The notes: a model not told the origin generated them from the letters alone. DNA of 37,253 bases from a bacterium BMS3Bbin08 (GCA_002897775.1 BDTR01000067.1:1-37253), one strand, 5' to 3'. Positions 1 through 9,876 are shown, counted from the stretch's first letter. Translations and numbers: made by a program.

Positions 1-9
1 GTGTAGTGT

Positions 10-36
10 CCGCCTCAGGCGGATCCGCCGAGGCGG
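10..36. repeat. GC-rich palindromic repeat
   Basis: The arms CCGCCTCAGGCGG and CCGCCGAGGCGG form two small hairpins and together a near-perfect larger palindrome. The same motif (GTCCGCCTCAGGCGGATTT and variants) recurs near 25101, 27577, 34383 and 35687 inside the dispersed repeat family of the right half of the window. It is therefore a genome-wide small repeat rather than a local terminator. Confidence 0.6.
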
Positions 37-39
37 AAA

Positions 40-546
40 AGTTCACGTCCTTATCCGGGGAGATCTGTTCAACAGGCGGTCTTTAGTCTGCTTTATGTAG
101 GAAAACCGGGAGGGCAAAACCGGAAGAGAAAGCCCACGGCGTTAACAGGTGACCGTTTCCCTCCTGATAACGAACAAAACAAGGAAACGGACAGAAGCAG
201 ATAAGAGGCAGCGCATCATGGAGGAATCTGTGATGAGATTGGGCAGAAGTCAGCAGAGGCCATAGTAGCCAAACGGTCGGGGTAATGCCCGGCACAGGGT
301 GAAGGGCTGAACTCAGAGAAAAGGGAAAGGAGCATCGATGAGTTTTCATAACACAAAGAATCCGAAGGGAGGAGTGTAGATGGAGCACGTCATTGAAAAG
401 CCAGTCCCAAATGTAAACCTGAGAGGAGCTGTGGGTTAACATTCACTACCCGGCTACGGCCCGGTAGGCTTTGGGAAACGCCCCGTACGGACCCGTACGC
501 GGGGTGTTGTGGGGGCTGGGGGTTAAAATCCCCCGGCTACCCGATT
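40..546 (+). mobile_element. Group II intron remnant, maturase deleted
   Basis: This stretch reads like the RNA scaffold of a bacterial group II intron. Fragments of the start of an LtrA-type maturase are visible in two frames: MRLGRSQQRP near 235-285, LNSEKRERSIDEFS near 308-350, then MSFHNTKNPKGGV, a TAG stop, and MEHVIEKP (340-404). The reverse transcriptase that should follow is missing; sequence passes within about 30 nt to a 3' ribozyme end. A domain V-like hairpin lies near 460-500 and a domain VI-like stem near 509-543 (GGGG loop CCCC, ending GGCTACCCGAT). The 5' boundary is not clear and may lie left of the window. It cannot encode its own maturase, so any splicing would need one in trans. 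Family recognition is from memory of the maturase N-terminus and 3' end. Confidence 0.7.
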
Positions 547-580
547 ATCTCCTCTTCCTGTCTTGTTAATGCCTTTATTG

Positions 581-642
581 TCTTTTAAATCGGAGCGCGT
601 GAAAGAGAGCAGAGCCGCTATCTACAACCAACACGATTTTCT
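581..642. repeat. 62-bp direct repeat, copy B (cassette boundary)
   Basis: This copy aligns without gaps to 1201-1262, exactly 620 bp away. The outer parts match well (AGAGCCGCT, TCTACAACC, ACGAT shared), while the central ten bases match at only about two positions. Conserved ends with a variable centre are typical of integron attC sites. It ends three bases before the toxin stop codon and begins about 35 bp after the group II intron end. AAATCG at 587-592 can pair with CGATTT at 633-639. Confidence 0.6.
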
Positions 643-644
643 TG

Positions 645-911
645 TTAACCCATCAGTTTATTATAGTCTTCGTGGCTGCCGATCCAAAACCAAAGCAACC
701 CACTGAGAACCTCAACGGCAACTGCACGGTAATGCAAGCCAACTCGAACAGACCAATAGCGACCAGCCTTCTTCATGTGTAACGAGGGATGACGAGGGTT
801 ATTTTTTAACAACGAGAAATTTTTGTCTGCAAGGTCTTTAACAGAATGTGGTAGTGTCCTATAGAGTTTCCAAAACTCTGGCGAGGTAAAATGCTTCAAA
901 TTTCGGAGCAC
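645..911 (-). CDS. RelE/ParE-family toxin
   Basis: This 88-residue protein has the pattern of small RelE/ParE toxins, which act as ribosome-dependent mRNA interferases or gyrase poisons. The diagnostic C-terminal half contains HPSLHMKK, then GRYWSVRVGLHYRAVAVE, and ends in WIGSHEDYNKLMG, the usual closing block of a ParE/RelE subfamily. It starts with GTG and overlaps the antitoxin gene by 16 nt, so the two are translationally coupled in antitoxin-toxin order. The pair sits between two direct repeats and could be an integron cassette. The target (ribosome or gyrase) cannot be decided from sequence. Confidence 0.8.
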   Translation of the reverse strand: MLRNLKHFTSPEFWKLYRTLPHSVKDLADKNFSLLKNNPRHPSLHMKKAGRYWSVRVGLHYRAVAVEVLSGLLWFWIGSHEDYNKLMG

Positions 912-1096
912 TTCCCGGATTTAAACGACTTAAGGGCCGCCTCAGCCAATGAGTCAAGTTTACCCGCCAAAGCATCTTTTTCGAACTGTCGATCCCAAGC
1001 TTCCGCATCGAACTCCCAGAACCATTTCCGAAAATCCTCAAGTTCATCCGGCTTTAATCCTTGAACTTCTTTTTCAATTTCTTCTATTTTGCTCAT
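896..1096 (-). CDS. Antitoxin partner of RelE/ParE toxin
   Basis: This 66-residue acidic protein (MSKIEEIEKEVQGLKPDEL...) precedes the toxin and overlaps it. The motif LKPDELEDFRKWFWEFDAEAWDRQFEKD and the tail LAEAALKSFKSGK resemble the short antitoxins usually annotated beside RelE/ParE toxins of this type. They are thought to wrap the toxin and neutralise it. A good ribosome binding site, AAGGAG, lies 8 nt upstream of the ATG. No classical DNA-binding fold is obvious. Assignment rests mainly on gene order and length. Confidence 0.75.
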   Translation of the reverse strand: MSKIEEIEKEVQGLKPDELEDFRKWFWEFDAEAWDRQFEKDALAGKLDSLAEAALKSFKSGKCSEI

Positions 1097-1172
1097 CCTG
1101 ATAACTCCTTGTCTTTTCTTGACTTTATTTTAACAAATTTTTCTTCCGATAGCTATGGCTTTGTTTTGCTTG

Positions 1173-1255
1173 CGTTTTAACTGTAGTTTCTGATTTTATG
1201 TCTTTTTAATCTGAGCGTGATCGAACTATGAGAGCCGCTGTCTACAACCTAAACG
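1173..1255 (-). other. attC-like imperfect palindrome
   Basis: On the minus strand the arms are CGTTT-N4-TGTAG and CTACA-N4-AAACG, giving two paired boxes on each side with an internal 4-nt loop between them, enclosing about 55 nt. This is the R/L box layout of integron attC sites. A GTTAAAA core (plus strand 1174-1180) matches GTTRRRY at six of seven positions. It follows the lipoprotein gene and precedes the toxin-antitoxin pair, both on the minus strand. The second arm lies within direct-repeat copy A. No clear extrahelical base is seen, so the call is tentative. Confidence 0.45.
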
Positions 1256-1262
1256 ATGTTCT
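1201..1262. repeat. 62-bp direct repeat, copy A (cassette boundary)
   Basis: Partner of the repeat at 581-642, offset 620 bp, ungapped. The segments 1231-1239 and 1241-1249 are almost identical between copies. Together the two copies bracket the toxin-antitoxin pair and define a unit of about 620 bp, a normal integron cassette size. Confidence 0.6.
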
Positions 1263-1333
1263 GCATGTGCATGACCAATATTGTAGTTTATTTTTTATCT
1301 CCAAAACATCACTGATTGCCCAGTAAAGGTTTA

Positions 1334-1825
1334 TCACTTAACCTTCTCCATCGTATTGGCCATAAAAACTATATCACTATATCCACCAGCACCAACGAGT
1401 TTTCCCATCGTTCCTGCAACCTTGACATAAGTTCCGCCGGTCATTTTGATCAGATCGCCAGCCTTCAAGCTAAAAACTAAATCCCCAGCCTCTTTTGGGA
1501 TTACAACAAAGTTTGCTTGAATTTCCCCAGAGAGAGGATTTTTTTCACCCGTTGCGCCTGGTGGAAGAACTCTAAAAACAACCTTCCCATCTATTGGAAC
1601 AGAAAGAACCCATGCACCAGTACCAGGTGCAACAAATTGAGCTACGGTAGAGATATTACAACCTACATAGTCTTGTGCAAAGCCAATAGTTGCAAGTTTA
1701 GCAAAAGGAACTTCAGTCCCAGGCGGAGGACACTGAGATGACTTTGGGACACTTGTAGTTACACAACTAGAAGTCATCAATAAAACCAAAGTAAACAATA
1801 ACAACAGAATTTTATTTCTTCTCAT
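1334..1825 (-). CDS. Small lipoprotein of unknown function
   Basis: The protein starts MRRNKILLLLFTLVLLMTSSC, a type II signal peptide with the lipobox TSSC, so the mature protein should be lipid-anchored. The start at 1825 is preferred over an upstream in-frame codon because AAAGGAG lies 8 nt before it. The mature part has a proline-rich linker and a beta-rich region with segments GKVVFRVLPPGATGEKNPLSG and KAGDLIKMTGGTYVKVAG. I do not recognise the family. It lies between the integrase promoter region and the attC-like site, on the strand opposite the integrase, in the position of a first integron cassette. Confidence 0.7.
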   Translation of the reverse strand: MRRNKILLLLFTLVLLMTSSCVTTSVPKSSQCPPPGTEVPFAKLATIGFAQDYVGCNISTVAQFVAPGTGAWVLSVPIDGKVVFRVLPPGATGEKNPLSGEIQANFVVIPKEAGDLVFSLKAGDLIKMTGGTYVKVAGTMGKLVGAGGYSDIVFMANTMEKVK

Positions 1826-1958
1826 TTTGATGTCTCCTTTCCCTGCCCGCAATGAGCAGATAACAAGTGATTATACGGTTTTTTCTGTTATATCAGGAAC
1901 TACTGCTATTATCAACATAAAACTGAACAATATTCTGGTGATTATGGCAGTTTGCTAA

Positions 1959-1990
1959 CTTAATAACATTACAATTGTAATGTTATTAAG
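1959..1990. promoter_or_regulatory. Perfect 32-bp palindrome, likely operator
   Basis: The arm CTTAATAACATTACAA is followed at once by its exact reverse complement, giving 16-bp arms with no loop. It overlaps the predicted -35 of the integrase promoter. There is no U-run typical of a terminator, so a dimeric repressor site is the more likely reading. It bears no resemblance to the LexA box (CTGT-N8-ACAG) that controls many intI genes. Confidence 0.6.
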
Positions 1991-2003
1991 AAAATAGTAT
2001 AAT
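1975..2003 (+). promoter_or_regulatory. Promoter for the integrase gene
   Basis: TTGTAA (1975-1980) and TATAAT (1998-2003) are separated by 17 bp. The reconstructed ATG lies at 2009, about where transcription would begin, and there is no Shine-Dalgarno sequence. The mRNA may be leaderless. Confidence 0.5.
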
Positions 2004-2008
2004 TCTTC

Positions 2009-3281
2009 ATGATCAATATACCTTCTGATCTGCGGGTCCGATATGAATCATTGCTGAAAGAAAGCAAAATTCCTCCAACCCATCAATTTCATTACAAAAT
2101 AGTGGCTTAGATACTATCTGGATTTCTGCAATAAATATCACTTCAAACCCTCGGAAGCTTCAAATTTGCCTCAATTTATTAACAAGTTAGAGGGAAAGCG
2201 GCAAACTGCGCTGCAGCAGAAACAGGCGTCTCATGCGGTATCTCTATATCACCAGATGCTGAGATCCGGTGCTCAGGCTTTAATGCCAGTCAGAAAACAG
2301 GGGTATGAGCTTGCCGGCCCAATTTGGAAAAAAGCCATGGTTAATCTCTATGCGGAAATAAAAATACGCCATTATTCTCCCAGCACTTTAAAAACCTATA
2401 CGAACTGGGTAAGAAAGTTCTACGCTTTTACTGAATGCAAGGACCCCCGGACTTTGACTCCTGTTGATGTAAAGAAATTTCTCGCCTATCTGGCGGTAAA
2501 AAAGAAAGTTGCGGCCTCAACTCAGAACCAGGCCTTTAATGCATTGCTTTTCTTCTACCGTCATGTTCTCAAGAAGGATTTTGGAGATCATACTGATACG
2601 GTACGAGCCAAAAAAAGCCGTTATATTCCGGTTGTTTTATCAAGGGCAGAGGTTGATTCCGTTATAAAAAACCTTTCATACCCGTATGATTTGGTCGTCA
2701 AGCTCCTGTATGGGTGCGGGCTGCGTCTGTTTGAGTGTCTGAACCTTAGGATACATAACTTCAATTTCGATGCCGGAATATTAACAGTGCATGACGGAAA
2801 AGGTAAAAAGGACAGGACTGTTCCGCTTCCACAGAAAATTATACTGGATTTGAAAGCGCATATTGATAATGTAGTTGAGCTGCATCAGGCTGACTTAAAG
2901 ACCGGATATGCAGGGGTCTTTATGGTTGGCCGTTTGGATGAGAAATACAAAAATGCCTCCAAAGAGCTTATCTGGCAGTGGTTTTTCCCTGCCAAGACAT
3001 TGACCTTTGTTCCAAAATCAAAGGAGTATAGAAGATATCATCTCCATAATTCTCATGTTTCCACTGCGATCAGGAGTGCGGTCAGAAAGGCGAAGGTTCT
3101 TAAACGTGTATCTGCGCACACGTTCCGCCACAGTTTTGCAAGCCATTTATTGCAGGCCAATTATGACATCCGCACAATTCAGGAACTGCTGGGGCACAGT
3201 GATGTCAGGACGACAATGATATATACGCATACTGTGAAAAGCCTTACAGCTAAAGAGGCAAAAAGCCCGCTTGATTTATAA
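2009..3281 (+). pseudogene. intI: Integron-type integrase, frameshifted
   Basis: This is a tyrosine recombinase of the IntI family, which inserts and excises gene cassettes at attI/attC. The C-terminal domain has the catalytic set: Arg in GCGLRLFECLNL, HTFRHSF, LLGHSDVRTT and the nucleophile in MIYTHT. The IntI-specific extra segment, absent from XerC/D, is present as WQWFFPAKTLTF then YRRYHLH (about 2970-3045). The intact downstream frame starts only at 2166. The missing N-terminus (IPSDLRVRYESLLKESKIPPTHQFHYK) lies in another frame from ATG 2009. Removing T2100 restores HYKKWLRYYLDFCNKY, typical of IntI proteins. The full product would be about 423 residues. Either a real inactivating mutation or a sequencing error explains it. 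Confidence 0.85.
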
Positions 3282-3348
3282 TTAACAAACAGCAAATAGC
3301 GGTTAGCTGAAAGCTCATGGTACAGATGCTAAAAAGGAAAAAATATCA

Positions 3349-3885
3349 ATGAGTAAAGTCCGTTCAGCACCCCTGCCGGTCAAGCTGTTCATCGGCATGA
3401 TCTCGCGGGAGGTTTCTCTTTTTGAGCGGCTGAAGGATGAGCTCCAGAAGTTATATGGCCCTTTGGACATGCAGAGTCCTGTATGGGACTGGGCACATAC
3501 TGATTATTACCTTAATGAAATGGGAGAGGGCCTTAAAAGGCAGTTTATTTTTTTTAAGGAACTGATAGATCCGGGCGCTGTTTCAGCAATAAAATTAAAG
3601 ACCATAGAGCTTGAAAATCAGCACCTGAATGAAAATAAAGGCAGATGGATAAACATTGACCCTGGATATCTGGATTCAGCAAGGGTCGTTCTTGTGTCAG
3701 CTAAAGATTTTTCTCATAGAGTTTATATAGGAAACAGCATATACGCTGAGGCCACGCTTGTTTATTCGGGGAATAATTATCAGACAATGCCGTATACTTA
3801 TCCTGATTTCATGACTGACAAATGTTTTGAGCTTTTTAAAAAGGCGCGGGCACTGTATAAAGAGGCCGCGGGGCAAAGGCCGTAA
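3349..3885 (+). CDS. DUF4416 family protein
   Basis: This 178-residue protein (MSKVRSAPLPVKLFIGMISRE...) matches the DUF4416 pattern: an N-terminal PVKLFIGMI strand, FSPVWDW-like DMQSPVWDWAHTDYY, and the conserved LENQHLNENKGRWINIDPGYL. The biochemical role of the family is unknown; members are soluble and occur in Nitrospirota, deltaproteobacteria and Aquificota. The gene begins a same-strand run with the hydrolase 17 nt downstream and the glk-pgi pair. An AAGGAAAA sequence lies before the start. Confidence 0.8.
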   Translation: MSKVRSAPLPVKLFIGMISREVSLFERLKDELQKLYGPLDMQSPVWDWAHTDYYLNEMGEGLKRQFIFFKELIDPGAVSAIKLKTIELENQHLNENKGRWINIDPGYLDSARVVLVSAKDFSHRVYIGNSIYAEATLVYSGNNYQTMPYTYPDFMTDKCFELFKKARALYKEAAGQRP

Positions 3886-3902
3886 GTTTAAGGAACAATA
3901 AA

Positions 3903-4724
3903 ATGGATCTGAACATCAGAGTTCTGGGCAGTACAAGTTCCGGCAACTGCACTGTGATATGGGACAGCAGCAGTGCAATTATGATCGATTGCGGCTTCAG
4001 CCCCAGATATACAAGCCAGAACCTGGAGGCCCTGGATCTGGATATCTCTTCCCTGTCGGGTGTGCTTATTACGCATACGCACAGCGACCATGTGAAAAGG
4101 TCCATGTTAAAAAAGCTGGTAAAAGAACAGGTCCCGGTATTTTGCCATGACGGGATCAGGGAAGGCCTTGTTAATCAGTACAGGAGTATGAGAAAAGCCC
4201 GCGATCTTGGTCTGTTAAGGACCTTTGGTAAAGAAGAGTTCTTATCAGGTCCGTTCAGGGTCAGAGGTTTTGAGGTCCCGCATGATTCAACCGGCGGATG
4301 CTTTGGCTTTAATATTTTCAAAGAGGTAAGGTCAGGCATAAAAAAAATAACAATCGCAACTGACCTGGGGTATCCGCGGGACGGCCTTATAGAGCGGTTC
4401 GTGGATTCAGACGTCATTATAATCGAGTCAAACCATGACACCGAATTGCTGGAGAATTCCGGCCGGCCGTTCTGGCTCAAGCAGAGAATAAGGGATATTG
4501 GACATCTTTCAAATGACCAGTGCGCCGGTTTTCTGGATGAAATTGTAAGCAGATCAAAGAAGCTGCCTGAGGTAGTGGTCCTTGCCCACATAAGCCAGGA
4601 ATGCAACACAAATGACCTGGCGGGCGAGTGTACGGCACGCACCCTGAACAGGAACGGCCGCGAAGAAATAAAGGTCTTTCTCACTCACAGAAGAAAGGCG
4701 AATGAGATCGTAAGCCTGGAGTAA
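3903..4724 (+). CDS. MBL-fold metallo-hydrolase, WalJ/YycJ-like
   Basis: A 273-residue metallo-beta-lactamase-fold protein. The metal-binding motif HTHSDH occupies residues 58-63, preceded by the usual GSTSSGN glycine-serine block (9-15) and the strand end MIDCG (27-31). Later metal ligands are plausible in VPHDSTGG and IATDLGY, and the C-terminal ESNHD and LAHIS segments are typical of the YycJ/WalJ and PhnP-like group, which includes predicted nucleases. It is cytosolic, with no signal peptide. The gene sits tightly between DUF4416 and glk. Substrate is not deducible. Confidence 0.85.
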   Translation: MDLNIRVLGSTSSGNCTVIWDSSSAIMIDCGFSPRYTSQNLEALDLDISSLSGVLITHTHSDHVKRSMLKKLVKEQVPVFCHDGIREGLVNQYRSMRKARDLGLLRTFGKEEFLSGPFRVRGFEVPHDSTGGCFGFNIFKEVRSGIKKITIATDLGYPRDGLIERFVDSDVIIIESNHDTELLENSGRPFWLKQRIRDIGHLSNDQCAGFLDEIVSRSKKLPEVVVLAHISQECNTNDLAGECTARTLNRNGREEIKVFLTHRRKANEIVSLE

Positions 4725-4756
4725 AGGTAAATATAAAATGGTATAATTTTAGTACC

Positions 4757-5719
4757 ATGACGAATATACTTGCCGCGGATATCGGAGGGACAAACAGTCG
4801 CTTTGCCCATTTTACAGCAGGGCAGGACTGGGGGCTGTCGCTTATAAAGAGCAAGTGGTTAAAGACAAAGGGTTCCGCGTCTTTTGGGCATTTGATAAAA
4901 GAGCTTGGCAAAAGCGACTTTTCGCTTTTGCCCGGTCAGGCTGATATAGCGGTAATAGCCGTAGCAGGGCCGGTTGAGCGAAACGTTTACAGTTCTCCCC
5001 CATTTATTACCTGGGACATTGACATCTCAAACGCGGAAAAAGATTTCGGCTTTAAGCGATGCCTGTTGATCAATGATTTTGTCGCCCAGGCATTTGCGTG
5101 CCGCTCACCCGTAGGCAGGGCCGCGAAAAAAATTCTGCCCGGCGAGAACGTATCCGATGCGGCGTCAGCTGTTATCGGAGCGGGCACAGCTCTTGGCAAG
5201 GCCGCGCTGATGCCGGACGGATCAGGCGGTTTTACAGCGATCCCCTCTGAAGGGGGGCACGCGAACTTTCCGTTCGTTTCGAAAGAAGAGTTCGAATTCC
5301 AGGAGTTTCTCCGCCGGGAGCTGAAGGAGGATTATGTAATTGCCAACTTCGTGGTTTCAGGCCGGGGACTGAGCTATATACACCAGTTTCTAACAGGAGA
5401 GAAAATTGAGCCGGACGAGGTCACTGCCTCATTATCCGCTGATTCTGAAACGCTGATATGGGCATCACGTTTTTATGGAAGAGTTTGTCGCAATTACGCG
5501 CTGGAAATATTGGCCCTGGGCGGTGTCTTCATAGCCGGGGGTGTCGCGGCCAGGGCGCCTGTCCTGCTTGAGCATAAGGCATTTATGGAAGAATTCCGAA
5601 GCTCAGGCACAATGTCTGCTATACTTGGAAAAATCCCGGTATTCCTTATTACTGATCAGGAAAGCGGACTCTGGGGTGCCGCGTACCTGGGTCTTCAAAC
5701 ATTAAAACAAAATAAATAA
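4757..5719 (+). CDS. glk: Glucokinase
   Basis: A 320-residue sugar kinase of the bacterial glucokinase (Pfam Glucokinase) family, converting glucose to glucose 6-phosphate with ATP. The phosphate-1 motif is ADIGGTNSRFA at residues 6-16. INDFVAQAFA carries the catalytic Asp, VIGAGTALGKA the second phosphate motif, and SEGGHANF the sugar-binding loop. The C-terminal GGVFIAGGVAAR is the adenosine motif. Length equals that of E. coli Glk (321). A TATAAT lies 9 nt before the ATG and no Shine-Dalgarno is visible, so translation could be leaderless. The next gene, pgi, takes the product. Confidence 0.92.
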   Translation: MTNILAADIGGTNSRFAHFTAGQDWGLSLIKSKWLKTKGSASFGHLIKELGKSDFSLLPGQADIAVIAVAGPVERNVYSSPPFITWDIDISNAEKDFGFKRCLLINDFVAQAFACRSPVGRAAKKILPGENVSDAASAVIGAGTALGKAALMPDGSGGFTAIPSEGGHANFPFVSKEEFEFQEFLRRELKEDYVIANFVVSGRGLSYIHQFLTGEKIEPDEVTASLSADSETLIWASRFYGRVCRNYALEILALGGVFIAGGVAARAPVLLEHKAFMEEFRSSGTMSAILGKIPVFLITDQESGLWGAAYLGLQTLKQNK

Positions 5720-5772
5720 GAGCGCTGTTAATATACGCCTTAATATGAAAACAATAACTTATTTGCTGTTAG

Positions 5773-7461
<1,689 letters not shown>

Positions 7462-7555
7462 TGCCGGGATCTGTTCGCAGAGGGTGTGAAAGACATAAGG
7501 GTCAAAGAAGGACATATTGAGGTTAAACTCAGGGAATAACTCCTGCCCGCCTGTT

Positions 7556-8650
7556 TCAGACAATTACCAGGTTGTCCCTGTGAATGACCTCATCCGAGCG
7601 TTTATGTCCGAGCAGTTTCTCTATTTCAGAGGTCTTTTTACCCTTGATAAGTTCAATGTCTTTTGATGAGTACCCGGTCAGGCCCTTGGCGATTTTTTCA
7701 TCTTCTCCGTTCATGCAGCTTATGCATTCACCGGCCCTGAAATGTCCCTCTACCTTTTTTATGCCCGAAGGCAAAAGGCTCTTGCCGCGCGCTGTCAACG
7801 CCTTTGCTGCTCCGTCATCAAGATAGACCTTGCCCTTTGACTTCAGGCCGTAGGCTATCCAGCCTTTTTTTGAGGACAGCCGGGGTTTTTTTGGCTTGAA
7901 ATAAGTCCCTACTTTTTCAGCGTTGATAAGACGTGGCAGTAATCCGGACTTCCTGCCGTTCATTATGACCACAGGCATACCATTACTGTTCGCCTGCCTG
8001 GCAGCCAGAAGTTTTGAGTACATACCGCCTGTGCCGACCGCGCTGCCCCTGCCGCCGGCCAGTTTCAATATGCCGGCGGTGATCTCGTCAACGCTCCCGA
8101 TAAATTCAGCCCCCCTGTTTTTAGGGTCTTTTGTGTACAGGCCGTTGACGTCAGAGAGAATGACAAGCATGTCTGCCTCAACAAGGCCGGCGGCCAGGGC
8201 GGCAAGCACGTCATTGTCACCGAATTTTATTTCGTCAACTGCAATAGGGTCATTTTCATTTATCAAAGGTATTACTCCGTAGCTCATTAATGTGAACAGG
8301 GTGTTCTTGGCGTTTACATACCTGGAACGGCTTGTTATATCATCTCTTGTAAGAAGCACCTGCGCCGCCTTTTTATGGTAACGCGCAAAGCCGTGTTCAT
8401 ACGCCCACATAAGGCTTGACTGCCCGATCGCGGCGGCAGCCTGCTGTAGTTTCATGTCCCTGGGTCTTTCCTTGAGCCCCAGTTTTTTCAGTCCCGCGGC
8501 AATTGCTCCTGAAGAGACAATAACAACTTCAAGCCCCTTGTCCGCCACCTCAGCGATATCTTTTATGATAACGTTCAGCCTGCGTGTATTAAGGCCGTGT
8601 TCTGCCGTAGCAATGATGTTGCTTCCGATCTTTACGACGATTCTTTTCAT
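7556..8650 (-). CDS. proB: Glutamate 5-kinase
   Basis: A 364-residue enzyme for the first step of proline synthesis (L-glutamate to glutamyl 5-phosphate with ATP). The amino-acid kinase domain starts KRIVVKIGSNI and includes VIVSSGAIAAGLKKLG, LINENDPIAVDEIKFGDNDVLAA, ILSDVNGLYT and GRGSAVGTGGMYSKLLAA. A C-terminal PUA domain runs from about residue 275, the long bacterial form. It is the last gene of the minus-strand rplU-rpmA-obgE-proB block, about 50 nt after obgE. proA is not in the window. Confidence 0.95.
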   Translation of the reverse strand: MKRIVVKIGSNIIATAEHGLNTRRLNVIIKDIAEVADKGLEVVIVSSGAIAAGLKKLGLKERPRDMKLQQAAAAIGQSSLMWAYEHGFARYHKKAAQVLLTRDDITSRSRYVNAKNTLFTLMSYGVIPLINENDPIAVDEIKFGDNDVLAALAAGLVEADMLVILSDVNGLYTKDPKNRGAEFIGSVDEITAGILKLAGGRGSAVGTGGMYSKLLAARQANSNGMPVVIMNGRKSGLLPRLINAEKVGTYFKPKKPRLSSKKGWIAYGLKSKGKVYLDDGAAKALTARGKSLLPSGIKKVEGHFRAGECISCMNGEDEKIAKGLTGYSSKDIELIKGKKTSEIEKLLGHKRSDEVIHRDNLVIV

Positions 8651-8701
8651 CTTTGTGTAAGTAGCGAGCCTGCCTGCCCCGCTGTCCGGATTTGTCAGAA
8701 T

Positions 8702-9727
8702 CTAGCGGGGTTCGCTGCTTCCTTTCCCGCATTTTTCTACTTTCTTCCCAAGATAATTCATGAGTTTTTTTATTCCTTCCCCGGTAACAGCGCTTATCGG
8801 GAAAAAATCGTACTTTTTATCTTTACAATAAAGTACAAGCCTGTCAAGTCTTTTCGAGTCCCCTTTTATGTCAAGCTTTGTGCCTGCTACTGCCTGGGGC
8901 TTATTAAGCAGCTCCGGGCTGTAGAGCTCAAGTTCCCCGATTATTTTCTCAAAATTGTCCGCTGTGTCGCCTTCTGCCATTTCCGATACGTCAACGAGGT
9001 GGAGAAGAATAGAGGTCCTTTCCACATGGCGGAGGAACTGAAAACCAAGCCCGGCCCCCTTATGAGCGCCTTCTATCAGGCCGGGGATATCAGCGATAAC
9101 AAAACTTTTGAAATCTTTATATTTAACAACGCCCAGATTTGGCACCAGGGTTGTAAAGGGGTAGTCAGCTATCCTGGGCCTGGCAGACGATATGACAGAG
9201 ATCAAAGTGGATTTGCCGGCGTTTGGAAGCCCTATAAGCCCGACATCCGCGAGGAGCTTTAACTCCAGCATCAGGTCTTTTTCTTCCCCTGGTTCTCCGG
9301 GCTGAGCGAATTTGGGTGTCTGCCTGGTGGCGCTTTTAAAATGGCTGTTGCCAAGACCGCCCCTGCCGCCCTTTACAGCCAGAAATTCCTGGCCTTCTGC
9401 TGTCAGGTCGAAAAGTACTTCACCTGACCCCTGGTCTTTTATAAGAGTGCCGCGCGGCACCGGGATAACAAGGTCTTTCCCGTTCCTGCCGTGCATGTTC
9501 TTGCCCATGCCGCCTTGCCCGTTTTTAGCGCGGTATTGCTGCTGGTATTTAATATCCAGAAGAGTGTTGACCTTTCTCGTTGACCTGAAGATAATGTGAG
9601 CACCCCTTCCGCCGTCCCCGCCGTCAGGACCGCCTTTTGGCACATACTTTTCCCTCCGGAAGCTTACGCATCCTTTGCCGCCGTTTCCGGCCTTGATATA
9701 AACTTTTACCTCGTCGATAAATTGCAT
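8702..9727 (-). CDS. obgE: GTPase Obg
   Basis: A 341-residue Obg/CgtA GTPase, involved in large-subunit ribosome assembly and stress control. The glycine-rich Obg fold spans residues 1-158 (AGNGGKGCVSFRREKYVPKGGPDGGDGG). The G domain has G1 GLPNAGKST, switch I YPFTTLVPNLG, G3 DIPGLIEGAHKGAGLG; the usual NKxD is replaced by TKLD in VAGTKLDI, and G5 is PISAVTGEG. No C-terminal OCT domain is present. It follows rplU and rpmA as in most bacteria, after an intervening terminator. Confidence 0.95.
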   Translation of the reverse strand: MQFIDEVKVYIKAGNGGKGCVSFRREKYVPKGGPDGGDGGRGAHIIFRSTRKVNTLLDIKYQQQYRAKNGQGGMGKNMHGRNGKDLVIPVPRGTLIKDQGSGEVLFDLTAEGQEFLAVKGGRGGLGNSHFKSATRQTPKFAQPGEPGEEKDLMLELKLLADVGLIGLPNAGKSTLISVISSARPRIADYPFTTLVPNLGVVKYKDFKSFVIADIPGLIEGAHKGAGLGFQFLRHVERTSILLHLVDVSEMAEGDTADNFEKIIGELELYSPELLNKPQAVAGTKLDIKGDSKRLDRLVLYCKDKKYDFFPISAVTGEGIKKLMNYLGKKVEKCGKGSSEPR

Positions 9728-9876
9728 AACTTACAGGGTCCAGGGATTCAATAGTTCGGGTGTTTATACGATACAAGATACAAGATATACGATTCAAGGA
9801 GAATTTATAAGTTATACAGCTCAGTATTTATCACTTGAACCTTCGACACCTGGCCCCCTTGAATCCTTTAAGAAAT

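Noticed and set aside
83-442. 119-residue reading frame on the minus strand
   Set aside because: It is the complement of the group II intron remnant, has low-complexity composition and no ribosome site.
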